Source: Gammaproteobacteria bacterium HGW-Gammaproteobacteria-15
GTDB taxonomy: Bacteria > Pseudomonadota > Gammaproteobacteria > Enterobacterales > Alteromonadaceae
DNA length: 64,000 nt
Assembly: GCA_002840125.1 (NCBI GenBank)
Contig: PGZF01000006.1
Span: forward strand, 124,001-188,000
Direction of reading: 5' to 3'
The notes beneath the pieces were generated by a model. That model searched no databases. It was given only the letters and a program-made list of their open reading frames with translations, and was not told where the DNA came from. Both the position numbers and the translations under genes were made by a program. Of this stretch, positions 13,662 through 22,012 are shown in pieces (positions within the stretch are counted from its first letter, which is position 1; every line of letters begins with the position of its first letter).

Positions 13662-14368
13662 AAGAACGTCCAATTTTATTCAACACCGCCATGGTGCAGG
13701 CAATTCTGGCGGGCCGGAAAACTCAGACGCGGCGCCTAGTTCCTGAGTGGCAACTACCGCATAAAACCCATGATGGAACTCGATTTATTTCTGTTGCTCA
13801 GCGTGATCCGCGCTGGGGGTTTGGTTTGTTCGGTGAGACTGCTGAAACGTGCATGGATAACTATAACAAAGAGTATCGCTCCCTTTGCCCATTCGGGCGC
13901 ATAGGACAGCGCCTTTGGGTGCGTGAGACTTTCCAAGGCCCGTTAATAGACCAAGGCGGCGACTATCCTGATGGATACGAAAAGCCAGAGTTTTGTGTTT
14001 ACGCTGCTGATGGCGTGCCACGGCCAGAGTTCACTACTGTTGACGATGAAACTGTTTGCCGGTGGCGCCCATCTATCCACATGCCCCGCTGGGCATGCCG
14101 CATAATTCTGGAAATAACCAATGTGCGTGTTGAGCGGTTGCAGGATATTACCGAATCTGATGCTGTTGCAGAAGGGTGTCAGCCCATAGAGTTAGACAGA
14201 GAAGATGATTGCGGAAACGGCTGGACTGAGTACTGGTATGCAGGCGGCTTCAGGAAACTATGGGAATCTATAAACAGCCCTGAAAGCTGGTCCTCTAACC
14301 CGTGGGTTTGGGTAGTCGATTTTAAAGTGCTAACCACTAACGGCAAGGTTCCGGAGGTGGCGGCATGA
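13658..14368 (+). CDS. ASCH/PUA-like phage morphogenetic-type protein
   Basis: 236 residues. The N-terminus KERPILFNTAMVQAILAGRK-TQTRR is the hallmark of a phage family with an ASCH-like (PUA-fold, RNA/nucleotide-binding) domain, seen in lambdoid phages where it is labelled morphogenetic protein. The GQRLWVRETF block (about 87-96) and the closing SSNPWVWVVDFKV block are also typical. Likely binds RNA or modified nucleotides. Overlaps both neighbours by four bases. Confidence 0.7.
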   Translation: MKERPILFNTAMVQAILAGRKTQTRRLVPEWQLPHKTHDGTRFISVAQRDPRWGFGLFGETAETCMDNYNKEYRSLCPFGRIGQRLWVRETFQGPLIDQGGDYPDGYEKPEFCVYAADGVPRPEFTTVDDETVCRWRPSIHMPRWACRIILEITNVRVERLQDITESDAVAEGCQPIELDREDDCGNGWTEYWYAGGFRKLWESINSPESWSSNPWVWVVDFKVLTTNGKVPEVAA

Positions 14369-16029
14369 ACCACTACACCCAAGCTTTAGCAGAACTTAAA
14401 GCCAAACCAGCCCATAAGCTGAGCGAAGTTGGCGACCAATGGCAAACCCCGCCAGCTTTGTTCTGGGGTATTAACGCCGTGTTTGGCCCGTTTATTATCG
14501 ACCTGTTTACCGATGCGGATAACAGCAAATGCCCACGGTTTTACACCGCTGAAAATAACGCACTGGTACAAGACTGGACAGCCGATTTAGCCGGCGGCAA
14601 AGCATTCGCTAACCCGCCCTATTCGCGCAGCGCTTACGATGATGACAAGCAGGCTATTACCGGCATGCGAAACATCATGGCAAAAGTAATGGCTGAGCGA
14701 GAAAAAGGCGCCCGTATTGTCATGCTGCTTAAATCTGCCACCAGCGAAGTGTGGTGGCCGGAAGAAGCGGATCACATTGCTTTCGTGCGCGGACGCATCA
14801 GCTTCGACTTGCCGCAGTGGTTTATACCCGCCAGCGACAAAGACAAAGCCAGCAGCGCCGGTTTTGCCGTGGCCATTTGCGTATTCGATAAAGAATGGCG
14901 CGGCCAGCCAATGCAGTACATCGAGCGCGATACACTGCTTGCCCAGGCCAACGCCATTATCAGCATGATCGAGCAACGCGCCAGCGAACTGGCCCAGCAT
15001 TATGTCAGCGCCACGTTAGAACACCGGGTAGATAATGCACACCCCGGCGAACCTTTAAGCAATGCTTGTAAGTTACCGGAAGCTGAGTTGTCAACGGATG
15101 CTTTACAACTGCCTTGTATCGCAGAATCAGGTGAAATTAAGGCTCAAACGGAATTGAATACTGAAAGTGAACAGCAACCGGAGCCAGAGTTGCCGCTTCA
15201 AATTCCAGTGGTTGAATTTACCAGCGAACAAATAGCAGACCAACTGGCTAGCGGGAAAATTAGCTTTGATGGAGATCACCTTGCGCTAATGCTGCAGCTT
15301 GATGGCATGTTCGGCAAGTGTGACATCTACAGTACCAAACAGATAAAAGCAGCTATTCTGGCTCACGATGAACCAGCCCTGGTTACCAAAAACGAATCAC
15401 AGCAAGAGCAAGCGCAAGAACCTGAACAGCCCACTGCGGTAGCTGAAAAAGTTAAAGATACCGACCTTAATGGGCGAAGCCTTAACCCCGCTGATCATTA
15501 TGGTTTATTGGGCATACCAGAAGAAATGCAAAGCATGGAAGGTAAGCGCGCTGCCGGTCAATGGTACATGGGCTGTTCAAGCCTATGGATTCTGAAAACC
15601 GAACACCGGGACCAGAACCGGCCAATTATTGAAATGCCGGCAAAAATGGTGGCTAAGAAGTGTCAGTATTACCCACTTCTTGATGCTTATGCTCCCATAG
15701 AAAATCGCGGCGCCAAAAGAGTATTGATCGGCCAATACACCAATTGGGACGAGGCCACTGCAGCAATTGCAAAATACATTTCAGAGAATGAAAAGGCTGA
15801 AAGTCCTGAAGCTGAACCAGCTCACAAATGGCCAGTTGAAGTAACTCAGATTGTGCATTGCGCTATTACCGCAGAGCAATACCAGCAAGTTTATACCACG
15901 GAGCTATTTGAAAGGCTTTGTGAATCAGCTAACAAAATGATTTTAGCGCCAGGCTCAACAACACTAGCCGTTTCACAGCACGTTAAAGCTTTGATTAATG
16001 ACCACAGAGAAGCCGGAGCAGCAGCATGA
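14365..16029 (+). CDS. Dam-type N6-adenine methyltransferase with long extension
   Basis: 554 residues. Residues about 20-180 match phage DNA N-6-adenine-methyltransferase (Dam family): DQWQTPPALFWGINAVFGPF, then IDLFTDADNSKCPRFY, catalytic NPPY (FANPPYSR, about 77-84) and VGFAVAICVF-like end (SAGFAVAICVFDKEWRG). Phage members are usually 160-200 residues; here about 370 more follow: a Glu/Pro/Gln-rich linker (about 225-370), a middle domain with aromatic residues (YGLLGIPEEM, AGQWYMGCSSLWIL) and a C-terminal helical part. Probably self-protection against host restriction. ATGA overlaps on both sides. Confidence 0.82.
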   Translation: MNHYTQALAELKAKPAHKLSEVGDQWQTPPALFWGINAVFGPFIIDLFTDADNSKCPRFYTAENNALVQDWTADLAGGKAFANPPYSRSAYDDDKQAITGMRNIMAKVMAEREKGARIVMLLKSATSEVWWPEEADHIAFVRGRISFDLPQWFIPASDKDKASSAGFAVAICVFDKEWRGQPMQYIERDTLLAQANAIISMIEQRASELAQHYVSATLEHRVDNAHPGEPLSNACKLPEAELSTDALQLPCIAESGEIKAQTELNTESEQQPEPELPLQIPVVEFTSEQIADQLASGKISFDGDHLALMLQLDGMFGKCDIYSTKQIKAAILAHDEPALVTKNESQQEQAQEPEQPTAVAEKVKDTDLNGRSLNPADHYGLLGIPEEMQSMEGKRAAGQWYMGCSSLWILKTEHRDQNRPIIEMPAKMVAKKCQYYPLLDAYAPIENRGAKRVLIGQYTNWDEATAAIAKYISENEKAESPEAEPAHKWPVEVTQIVHCAITAEQYQQVYTTELFERLCESANKMILAPGSTTLAVSQHVKALINDHREAGAAA

Positions 16030-16625
16030 AAACCCCACAAATACTTACCGGCCAGCAGGCCATTGATCAGTTTGGCCTGAATGCGCTGATTGAATGCCGC
16101 GTTGCTGTAACCACCGAGCTTAACGGCTTAGGCCACAGCGTTATGCAAATTGGCGTAATTGCAGACCCGGACAGCTGCCAAATTGATGAAGATGACACCG
16201 GCGTGATGTGGGTTGAATACGAGGGCGCCGACGATTGGTACCTGTACAGCATCCCCGCCGACGAGCAGTTTGTTTTGCTGGACGATAAAAACCCGCAGGA
16301 AAGCAACGCCGTCTTATCCGAGCGCATAGCCGATTTAACGCGGAAGAATTCTGGGCTACAGGCGCAGGTTAGCAGGCTTCGTAAAGCCCTTAAGTTTTTT
16401 GCAGACGATGAGCTTTTAGATATTGAGGCAGTTAGTTTTGCAAATGATGTTTTGAATGAAACACCAGCCCAATGCTTAGCAGAACATAACGTGGAGGTTG
16501 TTGATTCATTCGATGCTTTTATAGAAATGATGTTCCCGCAAGAGGGCGTGAACTTTGATACCTACCTGGCTTGCTTGGATATGTTTAAAGACCAGCTACG
16601 CCAACAGGCTAAGGTAGGCAACTAA
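16026..16625 (+). CDS. Phage hypothetical protein with coiled coil
   Basis: 199 residues. N-terminal half contains a beta-rich unit with many Asp/Glu (IADPDSCQIDEDDTGVMWV), the middle (about 100-125) a short coiled coil (RIADLTRKNSGLQAQVSRLRKAL), and the C-terminus acidic helices. No recognised domain. Overlaps the methylase by four bases and the next gene by one. Confidence 0.55.
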   Translation: MKTPQILTGQQAIDQFGLNALIECRVAVTTELNGLGHSVMQIGVIADPDSCQIDEDDTGVMWVEYEGADDWYLYSIPADEQFVLLDDKNPQESNAVLSERIADLTRKNSGLQAQVSRLRKALKFFADDELLDIEAVSFANDVLNETPAQCLAEHNVEVVDSFDAFIEMMFPQEGVNFDTYLACLDMFKDQLRQQAKVGN

Positions 16626-17083
16626 TGGCCTACGCAGAAAAAACAGCAGTTGGCACCAGCCAAAGCGTTATGGAAATTGAGCGCACGTTAACCAAATACG
16701 GCGCCGACCAGTTCATGTATGGCACCAAGCCTGGCAGCGTTGCTGTCGGGTTTGTTATGGGCGGCCGGCAGGTGCGCATTGTCGTGCCGCTGCCAGATAA
16801 AGCCGATAAGCAGTTTTGGAAAAGCGAAACAGGCAGAGCCAGAACGGAATCGGTTGCACTTAAAGAGTGGGATCAAGCCTGCCGCCAGCGGTACCGCGCA
16901 CTGGCATTGGTAGTTAAGGCCAAACTTGAAGCAGTTGAAGCCGGCATTACAACATTCGACGAAGAGTTTATGGCGCATCTGGTACTGCCCGGCGGTGAAA
17001 CCGTTGGCCAGCGCCTGTTACCTGAAATCAACGAAGCGCAGCGCACCGGCAAACTGCCGCCTCTGCTGCCGCATGTGGGGTGA
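16625..17083 (+). CDS. Conserved phage hypothetical protein
   Basis: 152 residues. The sequence pattern (YGADQFMYG, AVGFVMGGRQVRIVVPLP, then RYRALALVVKAKLEAVEAGI, EEFMAHLVLPGGETV) recurs in many phage early regions; I recall it as an uncharacterised conserved family found in mu-like and lambdoid phages, next to recombination genes. Mixed alpha/beta, no catalytic motif. One-base overlap with the gene before. Confidence 0.65.
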   Translation: MAYAEKTAVGTSQSVMEIERTLTKYGADQFMYGTKPGSVAVGFVMGGRQVRIVVPLPDKADKQFWKSETGRARTESVALKEWDQACRQRYRALALVVKAKLEAVEAGITTFDEEFMAHLVLPGGETVGQRLLPEINEAQRTGKLPPLLPHVG

Positions 17084-17086
17084 TGT

Positions 17087-17380
17087 ATGGACGCATTAGC
17101 AATATTAAAAGCAGCAATTTTAGACAGCACTAAGCGTTTTGCATTAGAAACTCACTGCGATTCTGATGAGATTTTCGGCCGGCACAATGGAGTATCAAAC
17201 TCTTGTGCAGCGCATAAAGCCGGTATAGATAGAAAGGTGCTTTTACGTGAATTGCATAAGCTTTCTAAGGCTGGTGTTGTACTTCGATTCCCAATTCACA
17301 AAGGGCTTACTCTTTGGTGGCCAGCTGGCTATCTGGCAGAACTAAGAGCAGAAGCTAAGGCAGGTGCAGCATGCCACTAA
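17087..17380 (+). CDS. Phage hypothetical protein
   Basis: 97 residues. Helical N-terminus, then a winged-helix-like order (KAGIDRKVLLRELHKLSKAGVVLRFP, about 45-70). Ends with AKAGAACH, encoded by the junction motif shared with two later genes. Possible small DNA-binding protein. Overlaps the HNH gene by ten bases. Confidence 0.5.
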   Translation: MDALAILKAAILDSTKRFALETHCDSDEIFGRHNGVSNSCAAHKAGIDRKVLLRELHKLSKAGVVLRFPIHKGLTLWWPAGYLAELRAEAKAGAACH

Positions 17381-17751
17381 CTAAGAAGCAGCGCGAAGCG
17401 CTTAAACCAATGTTCGGCGGCCGGTGCGCTTATTGCGGCTGCAAACTGGGTAGCAAGTGGCATGCTGACCACGTTGAGGCTATTTATCGCGGCTATGACA
17501 CGCCAACTGGATTAATGCGCCCACACAACGAAAGACTTGATAACTATTTTCCCGCATGCGTGCCTTGCAACTTATTCAAGACAACGTTTAGCGTTGATGA
17601 ATTCCGCATGGAAATATCAAAGCAAGTGGAGCGCGGACGGAAATCGTCAGTAAATTTCCGAACAGCAGAACGGTTTGGATTAATTCAAGAAGTGCAAAAA
17701 CCGGTAGTTTTTTGGTTTGAGAAGTATCAGCAAAAGGCAGGTGCAGCATGA
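17371..17751 (+). CDS. HNH endonuclease
   Basis: 126 residues. Zinc-binding CAYCGC (about 19-24) and CVPCN (about 59-63) frame the HNH core HADHVEAIYRG (about 31-41) with Asn in the last block. C-terminal basic helical part. It could be a homing-type nuclease, a packaging cofactor (those sit next to terminase, which is not the case here) or a nicking enzyme acting on host DNA. Lies between coupled small genes. Confidence 0.85.
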   Translation: MPLTKKQREALKPMFGGRCAYCGCKLGSKWHADHVEAIYRGYDTPTGLMRPHNERLDNYFPACVPCNLFKTTFSVDEFRMEISKQVERGRKSSVNFRTAERFGLIQEVQKPVVFWFEKYQQKAGAA

Positions 17752-18176
17752 AAACTGGGATTGTTTCAATAATCAGCCCAAAAGAACCAATTAGCACGGC
17801 ATGGATCCGCCACGGTGAATGCCTTGATACTGGTTATGCACACTGCGCCTGGTACCACCCGCAATACAAGCTGTCAGCAATCAGTGCTGTGGAAGTACCG
17901 GACAAAACCATTGGGCCGGAGTATCACTTATCTGTGTCTAAATCAGGCAAGCGCTGCAGCGCTGTGGAGGCAGCGTTTGTTATTAAGCAGTTCGGCATGA
18001 CAGATGCCATAGAAGATAACCACAGTAGCGTAGTTCGCAGTTACTGGCTACCGGTTGCAGACGATAAGAAAGGTATCGACTGTGAATGCAAAGAGCATGA
18101 AACGCCGGTAAGTGAAGGTGATTTTACTTGGCGGCCCATAACCAAAGCCAATGCAGAAAAGGCAGGTGTAGCATGA
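17748..18176 (+). CDS. Phage hypothetical protein
   Basis: 142 residues. The block HGECLDTGYAHCAWYHPQYKLSAI and the end DNHSSVVRSYWLPV recall a phage domain (DUF7694-like) from memory, with low certainty. Cys-rich C-terminal part (CECKEHE) may bind metal. ATGA overlaps on both sides. Its last codons repeat the KAGVA junction seen at two neighbouring gene ends. Confidence 0.5.
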   Translation: MKTGIVSIISPKEPISTAWIRHGECLDTGYAHCAWYHPQYKLSAISAVEVPDKTIGPEYHLSVSKSGKRCSAVEAAFVIKQFGMTDAIEDNHSSVVRSYWLPVADDKKGIDCECKEHETPVSEGDFTWRPITKANAEKAGVA

Positions 18177-18469
18177 GCCAGCCGGAACTTAGCGCCAGCG
18201 GGCGCAAATACCGCCGCGATGCTGGTATACCGCTCGATGCGCCATTAGTAGGCGATGGCCGCGGTGGCAACTATCAAATCGATAAAGCCACTGCCCGCAA
18301 AATCTGGCGGGAGATAAAGCGACTAACCAAATTGCACCCGCCAAAAACAGTGCCTATATGCCAGATGGTGGCAGACAAATACAAGGTTAGTAAAAGTGTG
18401 GTGCAGAACATTAGGAACGGAGGAAGTTGGAACAACGTAACCGGCCTGCCCCGTAAGATATATTATTAA
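18173..18469 (+). CDS. Phage small HTH-like protein
   Basis: 98 residues from ATG 18173 (the longer frame starts inside the preceding gene). Residues 63-85 (VPICQMVADKYKVSKSVVQNI) form a helix-turn-helix, the rest is basic. Likely a DNA-binding protein. It precedes the AlpA-like gene and may regulate with it. Confidence 0.6.
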   Translation: MSQPELSASGRKYRRDAGIPLDAPLVGDGRGGNYQIDKATARKIWREIKRLTKLHPPKTVPICQMVADKYKVSKSVVQNIRNGGSWNNVTGLPRKIYY

Positions 18470-18481
18470 CAGGAGCAAGAT

Positions 18482-18682
18482 ATGGCTTTAATAAAATTAC
18501 CCGACGTTTTGAAGAAAGTGCCTGTTAGCAAAACAACCTGGTATGCCATGGTAAAAAACGGCGAAGCGCCGGCCTCGTTTAAACTGGGTGCGCGTTCGGT
18601 TGCGTGGTCAGAAGAGCAAATAGACGAGTGGATCCAGAAGCGCCAGCCAACGGCAGAAAATATAACAGTGCTGCAGTCATAA
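18482..18682 (+). CDS. AlpA-like regulator / excisionase
   Basis: 66 residues, ATG 18482 with AGGAG seven bases upstream. MerR-like winged HTH of the AlpA/Xis type: LPDVLKKVPVSKTTWYAMVK, then FKLGARSVAWSEEQIDEWI. AlpA-type proteins activate integrase genes or act as recombination directionality factors. As the last gene before the probable attachment site it is well placed to be the excisionase partner of the integrase at 2072-3268. Confidence 0.82.
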   Translation: MALIKLPDVLKKVPVSKTTWYAMVKNGEAPASFKLGARSVAWSEEQIDEWIQKRQPTAENITVLQS

Positions 18683-18699
18683 TGCTGCAGCGCAAAGTT

Positions 18700-18723
18700 T
18701 TAATACTACAGTTAATACTACAG
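18700..18723. repeat. Tandem 12-base direct repeat near attR
   Basis: TTAATACTACAG at 18700-18711 and again at 18712-18723, adjoining. It lies between the AlpA stop and the tRNA-end-like core. Short tandem repeats near attachment sites are commonly integrase arm sites or excisionase sites. Confidence 0.6.
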
Positions 18724-18742
18724 ATAACTATAAAACAAACGA

Positions 18743-18763
18743 AAGCCGCAATATTAGCGGCTT
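18743..18763 (+). terminator. Hairpin after the AlpA-like gene
   Basis: AAGCCGC-AATATTA-GCGGCTT, a 7-base-pair perfect stem, 60 bases after the end of the operon. It lacks a T-run, so it is at best a weak terminator. Confidence 0.4.
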
Positions 18764-18764
18764 G

Positions 18765-18786
18765 TCGATTCCTGCTGGGGCAGCCA
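18765..18786 (+). other. Probable right attachment site (tRNA 3'-end fragment)
   Basis: 22 bases that read as the end of a tRNA: TCGATT of the T-loop, CCTGC as 3' T-stem, TGGGGCA as 3' acceptor strand, discriminator G and CCA. The bases just before it do not complete a T-arm, so this is a fragment and not a tRNA gene. Phages that insert at a tRNA 3' end leave such a duplicate at the far end. It lies after the AlpA gene and before chromosomal pirin. 18787-18904 shows no gene. Confidence 0.55.
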
Positions 18787-18904
18787 TATAAAACTTCATT
18801 TCAAACTTTAATCGTCCTACCGGCAAACTTGATTTTAGAACCTTTAATGTCCATTCTGGGGCTAAGTAATCTTTAACAAGATTAGCAACCAAAGGGCATT
18901 ACAG

Positions 18905-19819
18905 ATGAGCGTTGAAACAGAAAATACTGAACTTGAATGCGATATTAATCAGGGTTGTGACGCTATTGAGCTGATTATACAACCGCATGAAACCGATTTA
19001 GGTGAGTTTAAGGTTAAGCGCACTTTACCTACCCGGCAGCGTAAAATGGTCGGGCCCTGGATATTCTTTGACCATATCGGGCCCGCTGATTTTGCACCAG
19101 ACTCCGGTATTAATATACGGCCGCATCCACATATTAACCTGGCAACCGTGACCTATCTGCTTGAAGGTGAAATACTGCATCGCGATTCGCTGGGCAGTTA
19201 CCAGACTATTACGCCGGGTGATATTAATTTAATGGTGGCAGGCCGGGGTATTGCGCACTCAGAGCGCGAGCGGCCAGAGGTGCGCAGCAGCTCGCATCGC
19301 CTGCACGGTTTTCAGCTTTGGTTGGCACTGCCGGTAAAAGATGAAGAAATTGCGCCGGCGTTTTATCACTACCCTAAGCGCGATATTCCGGCGAAAACCG
19401 TTGATGGGGTAGCGCTGCGAGTGCTAATGGGCGAAGCCTATGGGGTTAAATCGCCGGTAAAAACCTATGCCCACACTTTGTATATTGAGGCGCACCTGCA
19501 ACCAGGCCAATCGCTTACCCTGCCCGATTGCGAAGAGCGCGCGGTATATGTGGCCAAAGGCCAGCTGCAGGTAAAAGACACGCTGGTGCCAGAGTTTAGT
19601 ATGGTAGTGTTTTCTGCCGCTGAGGGGGTGACTATTACCGCCAATCAGGATAGCCGAATTGCTATTATTGGCGGCGAAAATATTGGCCCGCGTTTTATCA
19701 ACTGGAATTTTATTTCCAGCCGTAAAGAACGTATAGAGCAAGCAAGGCAAGACTGGGCCGCTGGCCGCTTTGCTAAAGTAGTGGGTGATGAGGAAGAATT
19801 TATCCCGTTACCGGAATAA
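18905..19819 (+). CDS. Pirin family protein
   Basis: 304 residues, bicupin. N-terminal cupin with the metal site HPHIN (two His) and HSERE (His and Glu), as in pirins; C-terminal cupin (about 180-290) without metal ligands. Bacterial pirins act as quercetin dioxygenases or as regulators of central metabolism. First chromosomal gene after the prophage, ends at a bidirectional hairpin. Confidence 0.88.
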   Translation: MSVETENTELECDINQGCDAIELIIQPHETDLGEFKVKRTLPTRQRKMVGPWIFFDHIGPADFAPDSGINIRPHPHINLATVTYLLEGEILHRDSLGSYQTITPGDINLMVAGRGIAHSERERPEVRSSSHRLHGFQLWLALPVKDEEIAPAFYHYPKRDIPAKTVDGVALRVLMGEAYGVKSPVKTYAHTLYIEAHLQPGQSLTLPDCEERAVYVAKGQLQVKDTLVPEFSMVVFSAAEGVTITANQDSRIAIIGGENIGPRFINWNFISSRKERIEQARQDWAAGRFAKVVGDEEEFIPLPE

Positions 19820-19841
19820 TACCTGGCTTAAACCGGAGTTA

Positions 19842-19866
19842 CCGCCAGATACACAGCGTCTGGCGG
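19842..19866. terminator. Hairpin between pirin and the Gcr-like gene
   Basis: CCGCCAGA-9-TCTGGCGG (19842-19849 with 19859-19866) followed by GGTATTTAATT. Sits between convergent genes. Confidence 0.6.
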
Positions 19867-19888
19867 GGTATTTAATTAAGTGTTTATT

Positions 19889-21919
19889 TCAGTGCTTATT
19901 TGCTGCTTTACTGTCGGTTTTATCGGCTTCGGCCAGCGTCTGGCGTATCATATCGACCGGAAAAAATACCTGCAGAGGCTGCTGCTTTGCTTGCTCCCAA
20001 ATACTTTTAAGCAGTAAACGAAACCGGCTTATTTTAGTACCACGCGCCCGCAGGGCGATAGTCAGCGCCAGCGTAAAGCTAACCCATAAATTAACAAAGC
20101 CAATCAGCAATACAAACACCAGGTGCAGCAAAAAGTTCAGGATCCCGATTTCACCACTTACCGCACTGTAACCTAAATTGGCCGATGAAAACGCCACATG
20201 GCGGATATCCAGCGGTAAACCGGTTAAATACCCCAGATAGCCGGTCATGCCCAGTAACACACCAAAGAAAAAATTTCCGGCCAGCGCGCCATAGTTATCA
20301 TGCAGGTAATCGGCAAAACGCTGCCGGTGGCTGTCGGACAGCAGCCGCTTTAACAGCGGATGGTGGTATAAACGTAACCTCAGTTCAAGGCAGTTGGCGC
20401 GGTTATCAAAGAAACCGGCAATAATACCGGCGCAAAACAGCCAGACACCGGCAATAGCGGCATAAAACAATGCCAGCCCGCTAACCGGTGACAACGATCT
20501 AAGCTGGTATGCCACCATCTCAGTATTCAATAGTGGTGTGCCGGTTATCAGTGCTGTAAGCAAAGCAATACTGCTGGCCAGTAATACTGCACTACTGACG
20601 TTACCCCATACCGCAGCCCACTGCGAGCGGTTTACGTCGATCAACAAGCCAGCCAATTTGCGGTTTACTGCCCTGCCGTTTTCACCACGTTCGACTTCCT
20701 GCGCAAAGCTGGCCGCTGTCATCGCGGGCTGTTTAGTTGCAATGGTGAAGTGCAGCATATGCACCAACACAAAACCCAGGCCATAGTTCAGGCTAACCAG
20801 TAAGGATTTATGTAACGGACTAAAGCCTTGGCCTTCAACATACATTTTAATCAGCGCCATTAGCGCAATAATAACGCCGGCACCTGCGGCAGAGCGCATC
20901 AGCGTGAAAAACTCTGCCCTGGTGCGGGTAATGTAATGCTCACCATGGCCACTTTTATTAATAGTGATACTTTTTGACAGCATCTGGGTACTGCTGCGCC
21001 ACAATGCTGAAATACTGTTGTGCTCGCCGCTGGCTTCGACCAGCACCATTAGCATCACCTGCACTTTAACAGGCTGAGTGTCAGTATCGCTGGTAAGTAC
21101 ATCCAGCAGCATGTCGATGCGATCCAGCGTTTGCTCCAGCCGCTCCAGCAAATGCGCTACCGACACTGAACTACCCACACCGGCGCCACGACGCCGTAAG
21201 CGCTCTACCTGCTCACGCGATTGCTGCATCATTACCTGTAAATGTGCGGTGTCGTGCAATGCCTCATCCGGCTCACTCAACCGGCGCCGGCCACTTTCCA
21301 CAAACAGATTCATTTCGCGGCTTAGCGCTATAAAAGGTGAGTCAATACTGCTAAGGCGCCGGTCCAGCCGCATCAGATCAGGTTCAATTTCTTCAGCCGC
21401 AACCCAGATAGCCAGCATTTCCAGTGCGTATAAACTTTCTTCACGAAAATGCGCGGTCATTTTCTGCAATGCACCCGCGCTGCAATGCTGAGCAATTAAA
21501 CTAAAGCAGGCCAGCACGTCATCTTTATTGAGTTTATGCAGCCAGCGGGCGTCAGTTTTACCGTCGCACATTTGCACCAGTACATCAGCAAAATCATTCT
21601 GATCACGCGGGGCCGGATTAAAACGCTCGTATAGCCGCGAGCCCATTTCGCGCAAAAAGCCCGAGCGGGAAAATAAGCCTAAGTTAACCAGTGCCGGGTA
21701 AATATTTACCTCACCCAGCCAGTTAAACAGCACGTCGCCAATCTCTGCGCTGTGGCGCGGGTTATTTTGCAATGCCTCACGTAATTTTGCGGCCCGTTGC
21801 GCAGGCTCAGTACCAAACTCACTGTAACTCAGCCAGTCGATCAAGGTGCTGAGTAAAGTAACAGGACACGGCTGCGCCGACAGGCTTCTTACCAGCGCCA
21901 CTGCGCTCAGTGTATCCAT
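19889..21919 (-). CDS. Gcr-type 'site-specific recombinase' membrane protein
   Basis: 676 residues, full length for the SpecificRecomb (Gcr) family. N-terminal soluble helical half (about 1-320) and a C-terminal half with six or so hydrophobic segments (about 345-375, 380-400, 440-465, 480-505, 555-575, 605-635). Despite the historic family name, based on a Neisseria study, no recombinase motif is visible and the topology points to a membrane function. Opposite to pirin, no operon partner. Confidence 0.8.
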   Translation of the reverse strand: MDTLSAVALVRSLSAQPCPVTLLSTLIDWLSYSEFGTEPAQRAAKLREALQNNPRHSAEIGDVLFNWLGEVNIYPALVNLGLFSRSGFLREMGSRLYERFNPAPRDQNDFADVLVQMCDGKTDARWLHKLNKDDVLACFSLIAQHCSAGALQKMTAHFREESLYALEMLAIWVAAEEIEPDLMRLDRRLSSIDSPFIALSREMNLFVESGRRRLSEPDEALHDTAHLQVMMQQSREQVERLRRRGAGVGSSVSVAHLLERLEQTLDRIDMLLDVLTSDTDTQPVKVQVMLMVLVEASGEHNSISALWRSSTQMLSKSITINKSGHGEHYITRTRAEFFTLMRSAAGAGVIIALMALIKMYVEGQGFSPLHKSLLVSLNYGLGFVLVHMLHFTIATKQPAMTAASFAQEVERGENGRAVNRKLAGLLIDVNRSQWAAVWGNVSSAVLLASSIALLTALITGTPLLNTEMVAYQLRSLSPVSGLALFYAAIAGVWLFCAGIIAGFFDNRANCLELRLRLYHHPLLKRLLSDSHRQRFADYLHDNYGALAGNFFFGVLLGMTGYLGYLTGLPLDIRHVAFSSANLGYSAVSGEIGILNFLLHLVFVLLIGFVNLWVSFTLALTIALRARGTKISRFRLLLKSIWEQAKQQPLQVFFPVDMIRQTLAEADKTDSKAANKH

Positions 21920-22012
21920 GCATGTTCTCCGCAGCTTAAAGATCCGGCGCTGATAATACCCGTATCAGGGGGCCAAATGCCAGTTTAGCAACGGCTCTGT
22001 TTAATAACTAAC

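Noticed and set aside
18741..18786. Complete tRNA gene at the prophage border
   Set aside because: Only the 3' end is present; no matching 5' acceptor strand or T-arm 5' strand upstream.
19889..21919. A true DNA recombinase linked to the prophage
   Set aside because: The Gcr family name is historical; membrane topology and no catalytic motif; it lies outside the att site.
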